Shown in pieces: positions 6,760-17,761 of a DNA stretch of 64,000 bases. The stretch is from Flavobacteriaceae bacterium NBU2977 (GTDB lineage: Bacteria > Bacteroidota > Bacteroidia > Flavobacteriales > Flavobacteriaceae), in assembly GCA_019931105.1 (NCBI GenBank), contig JAIOUW010000002.1, positions 930,001 through 994,000 on the forward strand. Direction: 5' to 3'. The translations under genes were made by a program, and so were the position numbers. Under the pieces are notes generated by a model. That model had not been told where the DNA came from. It did not search any database and saw only the letters and a program-made list of their open reading frames with translations. The stretch's first letter is position 1. Each line of letters opens with the position of its first letter.

Positions 6760-8808
6760 CTATTCGGGATACTCAACTCGCAAATGATAGATATTTGTAA
6801 GTTTTTGCTTAAATATCTTTTTGATAGTTTCAATCTCCTTGAAGGTTATGTTCGCGTTCAAAAATTGGTTGGCAGACATTTGCCCCGCCACTATTTTATC
6901 GACAAATTCATCGATAATTGAAAAAGTTGGATTTTTAAGGCTTTTGGAGGCCGCTTCGACCGAGTCGGCCATCATCAATATGGCGGTCTCTTTCGAAAAT
7001 GGCAATGGACCTGGATAACTGAAGTCCTTCATATCCACATTTTCATCTATTTCTTGTTGTCGCTTCAAAAAATAATAGACCGTTGTAGTACCATGGTGCG
7101 AACGGATAAAATCGATTATCCTGTCCGGCAATTTGTTTTTACGGGCTATCTCGATTCCTTCGATTACATGGTTGACAATAATCTTCGCGCTATCCTTGGG
7201 TGAAAGCTCATCATGGGGGTTGACATTCGTAATCTGATTCTCGGTAAAATAGGTAGGGTTGTTCATTTTACCGATATCATGGTACATGGCCCCTACCCTT
7301 ACAAGCATCGCATTTGCCCCGATTTCGTTGGCAGCGGCTTCGGCCAGGTTTGCCACCTGCAACGAATGATGAAACGTTCCCGGGGCCTTGTTCGAAAGCT
7401 CTTTCAATAATTTGGAATTGGTATCCGAAAGTTCCAAAAGGGAAACATCGGAAACCAATCCGAAAATCTTTTCATAGATATAGATAAGTGGTTGGGCAAA
7501 AAGTGTAATCATACCATTGAGTAGAAAAAGGCCTAAAGTGAACCACATTATATTGTCGAGATTTCCCTCATGGATTATATGAAAGGCCAAATACCCGATA
7601 ATATAGATAGAAGTGATCTGCCCTACCGAAATAAACAGATTCGCCCTTTTGTACAGCTCTGAAACTGTCAATATGGTCACGATACCCGCAATGATCTGTA
7701 GAAAGATATACTCAAAGCTATTAGGAACCACAAAACCCAAAATCAGCACGGTAAGAACATGTACAAACAACCCAAGTCTGGCATCGAAAAAAGTTTTCAA
7801 AATCAAGGGCAGTATGCAAAGGGGCACTACAAAAACATAAGCCTCGTCATACTTTACCACAAGGGTGGTCACAAAAACCATTAACAAGATGTTGAAGAAA
7901 ATAAAAGTGACCTTGACATTGTTATCATAAATGCGCCTACGATACTTCTTTAAAAACAATAATAGCATTACCAAAACCAAGGCTACCAAAACCGTATATC
8001 CGGCCAAAATGAAGTAATAATTATTGGCAGTCCAAAGTTCAGATTCGTATTCTGATTTTAAAGATTCCAAAATTTTAAGATTCTCAGACTCGACAACCTC
8101 GCCTTTGGCCACGATTAGTTTGCCTTCGTCGACCGTACCCCTTGTGGTCGATATCTTTGATAGTTCATTTGAAAGGGCGGTCCCTGAAAGGGTCTGGTCA
8201 AAAAAGACATTGGGTTTCACCAGGCGAAAGAACATATTGTCGAAGGCGCTCTTGAAGCCGATCAGCCCTTTTTCTTGAAGTACCGTTTGGATAACTTGCT
8301 CGACATCGCCGATTACGTATAGGTTTTTAGAAGGTATTCGCCGGGCTTCATTATTTCTGACCAGATAGATATCTCGATCCGCACCGGAAGCCTCCACATT
8401 TTTTAATATTCCGTTAGAGTATAATCGGTCCAACACATCCCTCCCGGCCGTTCTTAACCTTCGGCGTTGCACCTCATTATATCTAGAATTATCGAATTCA
8501 TTGGAAAAGCCAATATTGTAGTCCTCATAAACTTGATTGGCGATCTCAGAATCGAAACGAAAATAGTCCAAATGGCCTTTCTCGATCTGCCGTTTTTCTT
8601 CGGCAATTTCATCCTGTGTTTTTTGTATTGAAAAATCAAAGGGGGCATAAAGGTTGTCATATTGCCAAGGTTTCCCTTTTTGAAATTCGTATTTGAATTT
8701 TCCTCCCTTTGGAAAAAAAAATACTACGCAACAAATGGCACCCAGATACAGTAGGTATTTGTAAATGCGTGATTGATTTTTGAAAAGCTTTTCCAAGAAA
8801 TTTCGCAT
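6760..8808 (-). CDS. pgpH: 7TM-HD family phosphohydrolase (PgpH-type c-di-AMP phosphodiesterase)
   Basis: A 682-residue membrane phosphohydrolase of the 7TMR-HDED family; characterised members (Listeria PgpH) hydrolyse cyclic di-AMP. An N-terminal transmembrane helix (about 17-34) precedes an extracellular HDED-like region to residue 265. A cluster of about seven membrane helices follows (270-455), then a cytoplasmic HD domain with metal-binding MYHDIGKMNNP near residue 508, PGTFHHSLQVANLAEAAA upstream of it and IRSHHGTTTVYYF downstream. Length and order match the family. It probably controls c-di-AMP, hence osmotic and cell-wall homeostasis. A TATTTTTG -7-like box lies at 8826-8833. The symbol is assigned by family. 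Confidence 0.88.
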   Translation of the reverse strand: MRNFLEKLFKNQSRIYKYLLYLGAICCVVFFFPKGGKFKYEFQKGKPWQYDNLYAPFDFSIQKTQDEIAEEKRQIEKGHLDYFRFDSEIANQVYEDYNIGFSNEFDNSRYNEVQRRRLRTAGRDVLDRLYSNGILKNVEASGADRDIYLVRNNEARRIPSKNLYVIGDVEQVIQTVLQEKGLIGFKSAFDNMFFRLVKPNVFFDQTLSGTALSNELSKISTTRGTVDEGKLIVAKGEVVESENLKILESLKSEYESELWTANNYYFILAGYTVLVALVLVMLLLFLKKYRRRIYDNNVKVTFIFFNILLMVFVTTLVVKYDEAYVFVVPLCILPLILKTFFDARLGLFVHVLTVLILGFVVPNSFEYIFLQIIAGIVTILTVSELYKRANLFISVGQITSIYIIGYLAFHIIHEGNLDNIMWFTLGLFLLNGMITLFAQPLIYIYEKIFGLVSDVSLLELSDTNSKLLKELSNKAPGTFHHSLQVANLAEAAANEIGANAMLVRVGAMYHDIGKMNNPTYFTENQITNVNPHDELSPKDSAKIIVNHVIEGIEIARKNKLPDRIIDFIRSHHGTTTVYYFLKRQQEIDENVDMKDFSYPGPLPFSKETAILMMADSVEAASKSLKNPTFSIIDEFVDKIVAGQMSANQFLNANITFKEIETIKKIFKQKLTNIYHLRVEYPE

Positions 8809-8922
8809 GTAGGGAATATCTATACCAAAAATAGAAAATATATACGTACATAGTCCTTTTGATCCGCTCCCTGATTCGATTGTCCATTAATTTCTTAATT
8901 TCGCATCATCAAAATTCGTGAA

Positions 8923-10098
8923 ATGAAGGATGTTGTAATTGTTTCGGCCGTCCGTACTCCTATTGGAAGCTTTTTAGGAAAGTTATCCTCGGTTCCAGCT
9001 CCAAAATTAGGGGCCGTTGCCATCAAAGGTGCGATGGATAAAATAGGTCTCAAGCCAGATCTGGTCGAGGAAGTTTTAATGGGCAACGTAGTACAGGCGG
9101 GCACGGGTCAAGCACCAGCTAGACAGGCCGCTATTTATGCCGGAATACCTGACGATGTGCCATGCACTACGGTCAACAAAGTATGCGCTTCGGGAATGAA
9201 ATCGGTAATGCAGGCGGCACAGGCCATTGCCCTGGGCGATGTTTCGATTGTAATTGCCGGAGGAATGGAAAATATGAGCCTGATACCGCATTATATTCAT
9301 ATGCGAAACGGACACAAATTTGGGCCCGCGTCTTTAATCGACGGCATGCAAAAAGACGGACTGGTAGATGCCTATGATCAAAATGCGATGGGGGTCTGCG
9401 CCGATTCGTGTGCCGCAGAATATCAATTCAGTCGTAAAGATCAAGACGATTTTGCCGTTCAATCGTACAACAGATCCGCAGATGCTTGGAAGAACGGTAA
9501 ATTCGATAATGAAGTCGTGCCCGTTGAAGTGCCCCAAAGAAGAGGAGAACCGATATTGGTCGATGAGGACGAGGAGTATAAGAACGTAAATATGGAAAAA
9601 ATACCTTCTCTGCGCCCTGCATTCTCCAAAGATGGAACCGTCACGGCGGCAAATGCCTCTACCATTAACGACGGAGCGGCGGCACTGGTTTTAATGAGTG
9701 CCGAAAAGGCAAAGGAATTGAACCTCGAGCCCATTGCGACCATCAGGGGGTACGCCGATGCGGCCCAAGAACCGAAATGGTTCACCACAGCACCTGCCAA
9801 AGCATTGCCAAAAGCCTTGGCCAGGGCCGGTATTTCAATAGACCAAGTGGATTACTTCGAATTCAATGAAGCTTTTGCGGTCGTAGGCCTTGCCAATATG
9901 AAACTTTTAGGTCTTACCGATAAAAACTTAAATGTAAACGGCGGAGCCGTTTCGTTGGGGCATCCCTTGGGCTGTTCAGGCGCCCGTATCATTGTGACCC
10001 TATTGAACGTCTTGGAACAAAACAAAGGGAAAATCGGTGCGGCGGCCATCTGTAACGGTGGCGGGGGCGCCTCGGCAATTATTCTTGAAAAACACTAA
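8923..10098 (+). CDS. Acetyl-CoA acetyltransferase (thiolase)
   Basis: A 391-residue thiolase that condenses two acetyl-CoA to acetoacetyl-CoA or catalyses the reverse cleavage. All active-site blocks are present: nucleophile Cys88 in VNKVCASGMKSV, NEAFAVVG, His347 in GGAVSLGHPLGCSGAR, and the second Cys near 377 in ICNGGGGAS. Length equals the family norm. It begins a small rightward unit with the NlpC/P60-like gene 22 bp downstream, both ending at the terminator near 10,890. The divergent neighbour is the pgpH-like gene. AtoB and FadA-type roles cannot be separated from sequence alone. Confidence 0.95.
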   Translation: MKDVVIVSAVRTPIGSFLGKLSSVPAPKLGAVAIKGAMDKIGLKPDLVEEVLMGNVVQAGTGQAPARQAAIYAGIPDDVPCTTVNKVCASGMKSVMQAAQAIALGDVSIVIAGGMENMSLIPHYIHMRNGHKFGPASLIDGMQKDGLVDAYDQNAMGVCADSCAAEYQFSRKDQDDFAVQSYNRSADAWKNGKFDNEVVPVEVPQRRGEPILVDEDEEYKNVNMEKIPSLRPAFSKDGTVTAANASTINDGAAALVLMSAEKAKELNLEPIATIRGYADAAQEPKWFTTAPAKALPKALARAGISIDQVDYFEFNEAFAVVGLANMKLLGLTDKNLNVNGGAVSLGHPLGCSGARIIVTLLNVLEQNKGKIGAAAICNGGGGASAIILEKH

Positions 10099-10120
10099 TC
10101 CCGTATACTAAGAAAGCCTT

Positions 10121-10873
10121 ATGCAGTACGGTATCTGTGCGCTTAGTATTGTACCCGTCAGATTTAGTCCGGATCACCAAAGTGAAATGGTAACGCAAAT
10201 CTTGTATGGCGAGCACTTCAAAATTTTGGAACAGCGCAAACATTGGAGCAAGGTCAGAATCGCTCTTGACGGATGTGAAGGATGGGCCGTAAATAACCAG
10301 CTGCATAAAATTTCTGAAAGTGATTATAAGGATATAGAAAGCAGAAATTCAAATGAATGTTCCTCAGACCTGATTTCTTATGTTGAGACGAAAAAAAACT
10401 TGTTGGTTCCAATAGTCCTAGGCTCGACGATTGGCAATACCGCATTGCTTCAGCACAAATTTGAGGGTGGATCCGTAAACGGTCCGCACGATAAATCCAA
10501 CTTGATAAGCATGGCCTTGCTTTATTTGAACACGCCCTACTTATGGGGAGGAAGATCTCCTTTTGGAATAGATGCCGCAGGTTTTGCCCAGATGGTATAT
10601 AAACTACATGGGTGCAATCTACATCGAAAGGCACAAGAACAAGCTACCGTCGGAACCGCATTGAGTTTTATCGAGGAAAGCGAGGCCGGAGATCTTGCTT
10701 TTTTTGATAACTCAGAGGGAGTAATCGATCACGTCGGCCTAATTATGGATAACAACTATATTATTCATGTCAATGGAAAAGTTCGTATAGACCGTTTGGA
10801 CCATACCGGAATCTTCAACACCGAAGAAGGGAATTACACCCATAATTTACGGGTAATCAAAAAGGTACTATAA
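10121..10873 (+). CDS. NlpC/P60-fold SH3 protein lacking the catalytic cysteine
   Basis: A 250-residue protein with bacterial SH3 region (about 1-65: ALSIVPVRFSPDHQSEMVTQ, YGEHFKIL, WSKVRIALDGCEGWA) and a C-terminal NlpC/P60 (C40) domain (about 125-250). These domains normally cleave gamma-D-Glu-diamino-acid bonds in peptidoglycan. The nucleophile block, normally DCSGF, reads DAAGF here (FGIDAAGFAQMVY), so both Cys and the next Ser are Ala. The His positions remain (DHVGLIMDN and YIIHVNG). No signal peptide is evident. It is therefore predicted to be a pseudoenzyme that may bind but not cut muropeptides. It is co-transcribed with thiolase. Confidence 0.85.
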   Translation: MQYGICALSIVPVRFSPDHQSEMVTQILYGEHFKILEQRKHWSKVRIALDGCEGWAVNNQLHKISESDYKDIESRNSNECSSDLISYVETKKNLLVPIVLGSTIGNTALLQHKFEGGSVNGPHDKSNLISMALLYLNTPYLWGGRSPFGIDAAGFAQMVYKLHGCNLHRKAQEQATVGTALSFIEESEAGDLAFFDNSEGVIDHVGLIMDNNYIIHVNGKVRIDRLDHTGIFNTEEGNYTHNLRVIKKVL

Positions 10874-10905
10874 AAAAACCTCCCAAATTTGGGAGGTTTT
10901 TTTTA
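10873..10905. terminator. Bidirectional rho-independent terminator
   Basis: AAAACCTCCCAAA/TTTGGGAGGTTTT is an almost loopless palindrome flanked by A and T runs on both sides. It sits between the convergent NlpC/P60-like and TPR genes and can end both transcripts. Confidence 0.9.
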
Positions 10906-10927
10906 TTTGCGTTTTACTTTAGATGTT

Positions 10928-12190
10928 CTATTCGCCCATCATCTTCTTAAGGCGCATAAAATTTTCGTTATCGCCCATTGCACCGTATATATTCTTCAAT
11001 TGTTCCATGATACTCTTGCTATCCGGACTTGTCTTTAGGGCATCTTCCAACACTTGGGCTCCCTGCTCAAAGAAATTGTCTTTCTTTGTTTTGAGTTCGT
11101 CATATTTAGCGATGTCAGCCTTTGAATTGCCCAAAGAATTCATCTCATCGATCAATGCATTGCCTTCATTGATATATGTAGTCGAAAGGTTTAACTGGGC
11201 ATTGGTGTAATCAGGTCTGATTTCCAAGGCCTTCTTGTAAGATGCGCGGGCCTCTTCCATATTACCCTGCTCCATGTTTATAACGCCAATATTGTAATGA
11301 AGATCGGCATTCTCTGGTGCCAAAGTGGTCGCTTCACCCATTAGAGACTTGAACTTATCCAAATCTCCCTGTGCATAATATAGGTTCGCCTGATTCAAAA
11401 TTAAATTGACATCGTCAGGGTTGTTTTCCCTGGCCTCGACATAAGCGGCCATTGCCTTCTCATCTTGACCGGTTTCTGAATAGATCAGCGCTATATTTTT
11501 GACGATTTCAGCTTTTTTCGAAGGTGTTTTCTCATCAATAGGGTCTTTATGGGTACCAGCCTTGATCATTAGGTCCCGCTGCATCTTATCCATCTCCTCT
11601 ACCTCTCCCGATTCTACATTGGTAGCCTTATAGACCAAGCCGCCGCCATCATACCCAATAGCTTTAAGTTCTTCGTAATAGCTTAAGGCTTGATCATAAT
11701 GTCCACCCCTTACAGCGCTTCCCGCGGCAAAATATAGATAAGAAGTGTCTTGTGGACTGATTTTGTAGCTGGTATACAGCTTTTCAGCAGCTTCTTTGTA
11801 TTTTTCCTCATTATTGTCCTTTACCGCCGCGTTGACCAAATCTGCCGTCAAGGACTCCATATGTTGTTTGGTTTCGTCAGTGTACTTTGACTTTCCTGAA
11901 TTTTTCTCGATTTCAATAACTTTCTGCAATGAAGAAGCCGCATCTTCAAAAGCGGTCGCGTCTCCCTTCTTGGCCAAATCGGCATATACCTTACCTCGAA
12001 CAAAATGATATTGGGCCTGGGTTTTCTCATCTGCGCCGGCAATCATGCCCGATGCACCTTCCAAAGCTGTTTTTGCAGCCATTGAATCACCGCCCTTTAG
12101 GGCTTTTTCCGCTGCCTTTATTTCGTTTTTCTGTGCAAATCCGATCGCGCCGATCAGCGTAACCGCTAGCATTAAAATTCTAGTTTTCAT
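10928..12190 (-). CDS. Secreted tetratricopeptide-repeat protein
   Basis: A 420-residue TPR protein with an N-terminal signal peptide (MKTRILMLAVTLIGAIGFAQ, cleaved after the Gln region), so it should be periplasmic. Repeated TPR helices are visible from about 150 on, for example NADLHYNIGVINMEQGNMEE and ARASYKKALEIRPDYTNAQL near 295-335, and a coiled segment around NSKADIAKYDELKTKKDNFF. It follows gyrA by only 32 bp in the same direction, so gyrA transcripts probably read through it; this position is the only hint about its role. No enzymatic motif is seen. Confidence 0.85.
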   Translation of the reverse strand: MKTRILMLAVTLIGAIGFAQKNEIKAAEKALKGGDSMAAKTALEGASGMIAGADEKTQAQYHFVRGKVYADLAKKGDATAFEDAASSLQKVIEIEKNSGKSKYTDETKQHMESLTADLVNAAVKDNNEEKYKEAAEKLYTSYKISPQDTSYLYFAAGSAVRGGHYDQALSYYEELKAIGYDGGGLVYKATNVESGEVEEMDKMQRDLMIKAGTHKDPIDEKTPSKKAEIVKNIALIYSETGQDEKAMAAYVEARENNPDDVNLILNQANLYYAQGDLDKFKSLMGEATTLAPENADLHYNIGVINMEQGNMEEARASYKKALEIRPDYTNAQLNLSTTYINEGNALIDEMNSLGNSKADIAKYDELKTKKDNFFEQGAQVLEDALKTSPDSKSIMEQLKNIYGAMGDNENFMRLKKMMGE

Positions 12191-12222
12191 TTTTAATTAG
12201 ATATTTAGTGTTTAAAAGATTT

Positions 12223-14748
12223 TTATTCTTCGCTACCTTCCTTATCAATAGCCGTGCCATCTTCTGTATCTACTTCGATATCAAGTATATCATTGCCTTC
12301 TACCGCGTCTTCATCTTTCATTACTTTGGCCACAGCGGCAATCGAGTCGTCACCTTTGATGTTGATCAACTTGACGCCTTGAGTCGCCCTACCCATGACC
12401 CTTAGGTCCTCAACGCTCATTCGTATGGCGATACCGGATTTATTGATAATCATCAGATCATCTGAATCACAAACGTTCTTTATGGCGACGAGTCCACCGG
12501 TCTTTTCGGTAATCGATATCGTTTTAACGCCTTTACCGCCACGGTTCGTAACGCGATAATCGTCGATACTCGAGCGTTTACCGTAACCATTTTCGGAGAC
12601 CACCAGTATTTCATCTTCGAAATTATGGACCGATACCATACCGATTACCTCGTCATTATCGTCGGCCAATGTAATACCGCGTACACCGGAAGCGTTACGG
12701 CCCATAGGCCTTGTTTTACTTTCTTCAAAACGAATGGCCTTGCCCGATTTCAATCCTAAGAAAATCTGGCTTGTACCGGTGGTCAATTTAGCTTCCAATA
12801 GCTCATCGCCCTCCCTGACACCGATGGCATTGATACCATTTTGGCGTGGTCTCGAATATTGCTCTAGCGATGTTTTTTTGACCGTACCCTGTTTGGTAGC
12901 CATAATTACATAATGGCTGTTGACGTAATCTTCATCTTTCAAATCTTGGGTACATATAAATGCTTTGACCTTGTCGTCATTTTCAATATTGATAAGGTTT
13001 TGGATCGCCCTTCCTTTAGAAGTACGGCTTCCTTCCGGAATTTCATAAACCCGCATCCAGAAACATTTCCCTTTTTGGGTAAAGAACAACATGTACTGAT
13101 GGTTAGTACCTACAAAAAGATGTTCTAGAAAATCTTCATTACGGGTCGATGAGGCCTTTTGGCCAACACCGCCCCTATTCTGTGTCTTATATTCCGTTAA
13201 AGGGGTTCTTTTAATGTATCCTGCATGTGAAATGGTAATCACCACTTGCTCATCGGGTATCATATCTTCGATACTCAAATCCCCACCGGCAAAATTGATT
13301 TCAGATCTCCTTTCATCGCCATATTTCTCCTTGACCTCAAAAAGTTCATTCTTGATGATTTCCATTCTTCGGTCTTTCTTCTCAAGAATATCCTTTAAAT
13401 CGGCGATGGTCTTTATAATTTCGTCATATTCGGATCGCAACTTATCCTGTTCAAGACCGGTAAGTTGGCGCAAACGCATCTCTACAATGGCCCTGGCCTG
13501 TATCTCGGACAATTTGAAACGTTCCATCAAATTCTCACGGGCCTCATCGGCATTGGCCGAACCACGGATTATCGCAATGACTTCATCGATATTATCGGAG
13601 GCGATAATTAGTCCTTCCAAGATATGAGCCCTGTCTTCGGCCTTCTTCAGTTCGAACTTTGTTCTACGTACGACAACTTCATGACGATGCTCAACGAAAT
13701 GATAGATCATGTCTTTGAGGTTGAGCATTTCCGGTCGTCCGTTGACCAGGGCGATATTATTGACACTGAACGAAGATTGGAGTGCCGTATACTTGAAAAG
13801 GGTGTTCAGAACGATGTTCGGTATAGCATCTCGCTTAAGTATGTATACAATGCGCATTCCCTTTCTATCGGACTCATCGCGGATCATTGAAATTCCGTCG
13901 ATTTTTTTCTCATTGATCAAATCGGCGGTCTTTTTGATCATGTCCGCTTTATTGATCTGAAAAGGTATTTCAGTAACAACGATACACTCCCTTCCCTGCA
14001 CCTCCTCGAAATTGGCCTTTGCCCTCATAACGACACGCCCTCGACCGGTATGAAATGCTTCTTTCACACCATCGTAGCCGTAAATGACCCCTCCTGTCGG
14101 GAAATCGGGTGCTTTTATATGCGTGATCAATTCATCTATTTCAATATCGTTATTATCGATATACGCCACGGTACCGTCTACCACTTCCGATAAATTATGC
14201 GGAGGCATGTTGGTCGCCATGCCCACGGCTATACCAGAGGCCCCATTGACCAATAGATTCGGAACCCTTGTCGGTAAAACGGTAGGTTCTTGTAACGAAT
14301 CATCAAAATTGAGCTGATGATCCACCGTATCTTTCTCGATATCGGCCAACATGTCATCGGCGATCTTGCGCATACGCGCCTCGGTGTACCGCATGGCCGC
14401 AGGACTGTCGCCATCGACAGACCCAAAATTACCTTGACCATCGATCAGCATATAGCGTAAACTCCATTCTTGCGCCATGCGCACCATAGAGTCATAAACA
14501 GATGTATCGCCATGTGGGTGGTACTTACCTAGAACCTCACCGACGATACGTGCCGATTTCTTGTGTGCACTATTTGAGCGGACACCCAGTTCATGCATGC
14601 CGTAAAGCACCCTTCTGTGCACAGGCTTTAGACCGTCCCTGACATCGGGAAGTGCACGTGACACAATGACCGACATCGAATAATCGATGTAGGCAGATTT
14701 CATTTCATCTTCTATGTTGATCGGAATCAATTTTTCACCTTCTGCCAT
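12223..14748 (-). CDS. gyrA: DNA gyrase subunit A
   Basis: The 841-residue cleavage subunit of gyrase, which introduces negative supercoils with GyrB. The N-terminal part [20 protein letters not shown] and [20 protein letters not shown] are diagnostic; the active-site Tyr is in [10 protein letters not shown] near residue 120. The C-terminal half carries six-bladed pinwheel motifs including the GyrA-box-like NRGGVGQKA and NRGGKGVKT, which separates it from ParC. In the quinolone-determining region the site equivalent to E. coli Ser83 is Thr (GDTSVYD) and Asp87 is kept. The C-terminus is acidic, as is usual. A promoter is visible at 14799-14829. Confidence 0.98.
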   Translation of the reverse strand: MAEGEKLIPINIEDEMKSAYIDYSMSVIVSRALPDVRDGLKPVHRRVLYGMHELGVRSNSAHKKSARIVGEVLGKYHPHGDTSVYDSMVRMAQEWSLRYMLIDGQGNFGSVDGDSPAAMRYTEARMRKIADDMLADIEKDTVDHQLNFDDSLQEPTVLPTRVPNLLVNGASGIAVGMATNMPPHNLSEVVDGTVAYIDNNDIEIDELITHIKAPDFPTGGVIYGYDGVKEAFHTGRGRVVMRAKANFEEVQGRECIVVTEIPFQINKADMIKKTADLINEKKIDGISMIRDESDRKGMRIVYILKRDAIPNIVLNTLFKYTALQSSFSVNNIALVNGRPEMLNLKDMIYHFVEHRHEVVVRRTKFELKKAEDRAHILEGLIIASDNIDEVIAIIRGSANADEARENLMERFKLSEIQARAIVEMRLRQLTGLEQDKLRSEYDEIIKTIADLKDILEKKDRRMEIIKNELFEVKEKYGDERRSEINFAGGDLSIEDMIPDEQVVITISHAGYIKRTPLTEYKTQNRGGVGQKASSTRNEDFLEHLFVGTNHQYMLFFTQKGKCFWMRVYEIPEGSRTSKGRAIQNLINIENDDKVKAFICTQDLKDEDYVNSHYVIMATKQGTVKKTSLEQYSRPRQNGINAIGVREGDELLEAKLTTGTSQIFLGLKSGKAIRFEESKTRPMGRNASGVRGITLADDNDEVIGMVSVHNFEDEILVVSENGYGKRSSIDDYRVTNRGGKGVKTISITEKTGGLVAIKNVCDSDDLMIINKSGIAIRMSVEDLRVMGRATQGVKLINIKGDDSIAAVAKVMKDEDAVEGNDILDIEVDTEDGTAIDKEGSEE

Positions 14749-14798
14749 CTATGAATCTTCTGTTTTGTTTAAGTATTAAAAAAGCATGCCAATATACG

Positions 14799-14829
14799 CA
14801 AAATCAATCCTTTCATAGAAAAGAACAAA
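14799..14829 (-). promoter_or_regulatory. Bacteroidota-type promoter for gyrA
   Basis: On the minus strand a TTTG -33 box (14826-14829) is followed after exactly 19 bases by TGATTTTG (14799-14806). That is one mismatch from the TAnnTTTG -7 consensus of Bacteroidota. It lies about 50 bp upstream of the gyrA start. The rest of the 263-bp gap to clpC shows no gene. Confidence 0.65.
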
Positions 14830-15011
14830 TACTTTATTCAATAATTTATCAACACTTTTACCGTTAGATATAGTTGATAATTACATTGTTAATTATTTTG
14901 TAAATCAATGCTTTTTTCGTCATTTCGAACAAGTTTGTCGAATATAGGTACGGTATTTGTCCATGATTGGTCGAGATTTACTAATTTTATAATTGAATTG
15001 AAGGATAGTCT

Positions 15012-17561
15012 ATGGATGATAATTTTTCGCCTCGGGTAAAAGATGTAATTGCATATAGTAAGGAAGAAGCGCTTAGGCTTGGCCACGATTTTATCGGTAC
15101 CGAGCATTTGATGCTTGGTCTTTTGCGCGATGGTAATGGAAAAGCTATAAGTATTCTCGACGCTCTTGAGGTCGATTTGGATCATTTGAGACGCAAGGTC
15201 GAAATTTTGAGCCCTTCGAATCCGAATTCGGGTGGTTCCCAAAAAGACAAGAAAAACCTTCATTTGACCCGCCAGGCAGAAAGGGCCCTAAAAACTACTT
15301 TTCTTGAGGCAAAGCTGTTTCAGAGCTCCTCGATAAATACGGCGCACTTGTTGTTGTGCATTCTTCGCAATGAAAATGACCCGACAACCAAATTGTTGCA
15401 CAAATTGAAAGTTGATTATGACGGGGTCAAAGAGCAGTTCAAATTTATGATTACCAGTGATGACGAGATCATAGACTCGCCAACATCGGAATCTTTTCCT
15501 GGTGACTCTGAAGATATGGGCGATTCGAAAGAAAGCACTTTTGGATCGACATCTAGCCAAAAAGGAAATAAGAAATCAAAAACACCCGTTCTCGATAATT
15601 TTGGTAGGGATTTGACAAAACTTGCCGAGGAAAATAGATTGGATCCTGTTGTCGGAAGGGAAAAAGAAATCGAAAGGGTCTCGCAAATATTGAGTCGTAG
15701 AAAAAAGAACAACCCCTTACTGATCGGTGAACCCGGCGTTGGTAAAAGTGCCATTGCCGAAGGTTTGGCGTTGCGGATCATAAATAAAAAAGTTTCACGT
15801 ATTCTTTATAATAAACGTGTTGTTACCTTAGACCTGGCCTCTTTGGTCGCCGGAACAAAATATCGCGGCCAGTTCGAAGAACGCATGAAGGCCGTTATGA
15901 ACGAGCTCGAAAAAAATGACGATGTCATTTTGTTCATTGACGAAATACATACCATCGTTGGCGCAGGCGGTGCCACGGGTAGTCTAGATGCTTCGAACAT
16001 GTTCAAGCCCGCCTTGGCACGAGGTGAAATACAATGTATCGGTGCCACGACACTTGATGAATATCGCCAGTATATCGAAAAAGACGGTGCCCTTGAACGA
16101 CGCTTTCAAAAGGTCATCGTCGAACCGACAACGGTAGACGAAACCATAGAGATACTCCAGAACATCAAAGGCAAATACGAAGACCACCACAACGTTCAAT
16201 TTACTGATGAGGCAATTGTTGCTTGTGTAAAATTGACCCATCGTTATATGACCGACCGCTTTCTACCAGACAAGGCAATAGACGCCATGGACGAGGCGGG
16301 TTCAAGAGTTCATATTGTGAATATGGACGTACCCAAGCAAATTTTGGAACTTGAGAAGCAGTTGGAAGATGTTCGCGAATTGAAGAACAGCGTCGTTAAA
16401 AAGCAGAAGTACGAAGAAGCGGCCAAATTACGCGATGACGAAAAACGTATCGAAAAAGATTTGGCCATTGCCCAAGAAAAATGGGAAGAAGAAAGCAGAC
16501 TTCATAAAGAAACGGTTACAGAGGACAATGTTGCAGATGTGGTCTCAATGATGAGCGGTATTCCCGTAAACAGAATAGCCCAGACCGAAAGCAACAAGCT
16601 GGCCGAACTGCCAGATCTTATCAAGTCCAACGTCATCGGGCAAGACGAGGCCGTTGCCAAGGTGGCCAAAGCCATTCAAAGAAACAGGGCCGGACTCAAA
16701 GATCCCAACAAACCCATCGGAAGTTTTATTTTCTTAGGACAAACCGGAGTGGGCAAGACGCAATTGGCCAAAGTGTTGGCAAAAGAACTGTTCGATTCGG
16801 AAGATGCGTTGATACGTATAGACATGAGCGAATACATGGAAAAATTCGCCATTTCAAGATTGGTCGGAGCACCGCCGGGATATGTCGGTTATGAAGAAGG
16901 TGGCCAGCTGACCGAGAAGGTACGGCGCAAACCCTATTCCGTAATACTGCTCGATGAGGTAGAAAAAGCGCATCCTGACGTTTTCAATATGTTGCTACAA
17001 GTATTGGATGATGGATACTTGACCGATAGCTTGGGGCGAAAGATCGATTTTAGGAATTCCATAATAATCATGACATCCAATATCGGGGCACGTCAATTAA
17101 AAGATTTCGGACAGGGCGTAGGATTTGGTACTGCGGCCAAAAAGTCACAGGAAGACAGCCATCAAAAAAGTGTTATCGAAAGTGCTTTGAAAAAAGCGTT
17201 CGCACCTGAATTTTTGAACCGTATCGACGACGTAATCGTATTCAATCCTTTAGAAAGGGAAGACATACACAAAATTATTGATATCGAGTTGCGAAAGCTG
17301 TATGCCCGTATCAAGGACATTGGTTACGACCTTAACCTAACCGACAATGCAAAGGATTATATCGCCGATAAAGGATTTGACAAGCAATATGGGGCAAGGC
17401 CTTTGAAGCGTGCCATACAGAAATATATCGAAGATGCGCTTGCCGAAGAAATAGTAAATTCCAAATTGGAAGAAGGCGACAGCATTTTTATGGACCTTGA
17501 CAAAAAGAAGGATGAGCTGAGTATAAAAATCAAAAAAGCTGAAAAATCATCCAAAACATAA
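15012..17561 (+). CDS. clpC: ATP-dependent Clp protease ATP-binding subunit ClpC
   Basis: An 849-residue Hsp100 unfoldase that feeds ClpP. Domains in order: double Clp N repeat (1-145), a Ser-rich linker (about 155-190), AAA-1 with Walker [13 protein letters not shown] near 239 and Walker [11 protein letters not shown], a UVR/M-like coiled coil ([19 protein letters not shown] near 466), AAA-2 with [12 protein letters not shown] near 577 and [11 protein letters not shown], and a ClpB D2-small domain at the end. Length and the UVR motif indicate ClpC rather than ClpA or ClpB. It is divergent from gyrA and followed by a strong terminator. Confidence 0.96.
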   Translation: MDDNFSPRVKDVIAYSKEEALRLGHDFIGTEHLMLGLLRDGNGKAISILDALEVDLDHLRRKVEILSPSNPNSGGSQKDKKNLHLTRQAERALKTTFLEAKLFQSSSINTAHLLLCILRNENDPTTKLLHKLKVDYDGVKEQFKFMITSDDEIIDSPTSESFPGDSEDMGDSKESTFGSTSSQKGNKKSKTPVLDNFGRDLTKLAEENRLDPVVGREKEIERVSQILSRRKKNNPLLIGEPGVGKSAIAEGLALRIINKKVSRILYNKRVVTLDLASLVAGTKYRGQFEERMKAVMNELEKNDDVILFIDEIHTIVGAGGATGSLDASNMFKPALARGEIQCIGATTLDEYRQYIEKDGALERRFQKVIVEPTTVDETIEILQNIKGKYEDHHNVQFTDEAIVACVKLTHRYMTDRFLPDKAIDAMDEAGSRVHIVNMDVPKQILELEKQLEDVRELKNSVVKKQKYEEAAKLRDDEKRIEKDLAIAQEKWEEESRLHKETVTEDNVADVVSMMSGIPVNRIAQTESNKLAELPDLIKSNVIGQDEAVAKVAKAIQRNRAGLKDPNKPIGSFIFLGQTGVGKTQLAKVLAKELFDSEDALIRIDMSEYMEKFAISRLVGAPPGYVGYEEGGQLTEKVRRKPYSVILLDEVEKAHPDVFNMLLQVLDDGYLTDSLGRKIDFRNSIIIMTSNIGARQLKDFGQGVGFGTAAKKSQEDSHQKSVIESALKKAFAPEFLNRIDDVIVFNPLEREDIHKIIDIELRKLYARIKDIGYDLNLTDNAKDYIADKGFDKQYGARPLKRAIQKYIEDALAEEIVNSKLEEGDSIFMDLDKKKDELSIKIKKAEKSSKT

Positions 17562-17582
17562 CTTGTCGTAAGAATTTTTCTA

Positions 17583-17616
17583 AAAGGGAGTCGTATAAAA
17601 TGACTCCCTTTTTTTA
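17583..17616 (+). terminator. Rho-independent terminator of clpC
   Basis: AGGGAGTC pairs with GACTCCCT across a short A-rich loop and is followed by a seven-T run, about 25 bp after the clpC stop. Confidence 0.88.
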
Positions 17617-17761
17617 TGTCATAAAATACGTTCGTAAGAATTAAATCACAGTATTTCAACATGCAAGGTATTATGAACGATATTTAGGCTTTTAATCTAA
17701 TATTTTCCAAAGTTTTTCAGCTTACTTCTACATTCGTTGCAGACACTATAACGAATATTTT

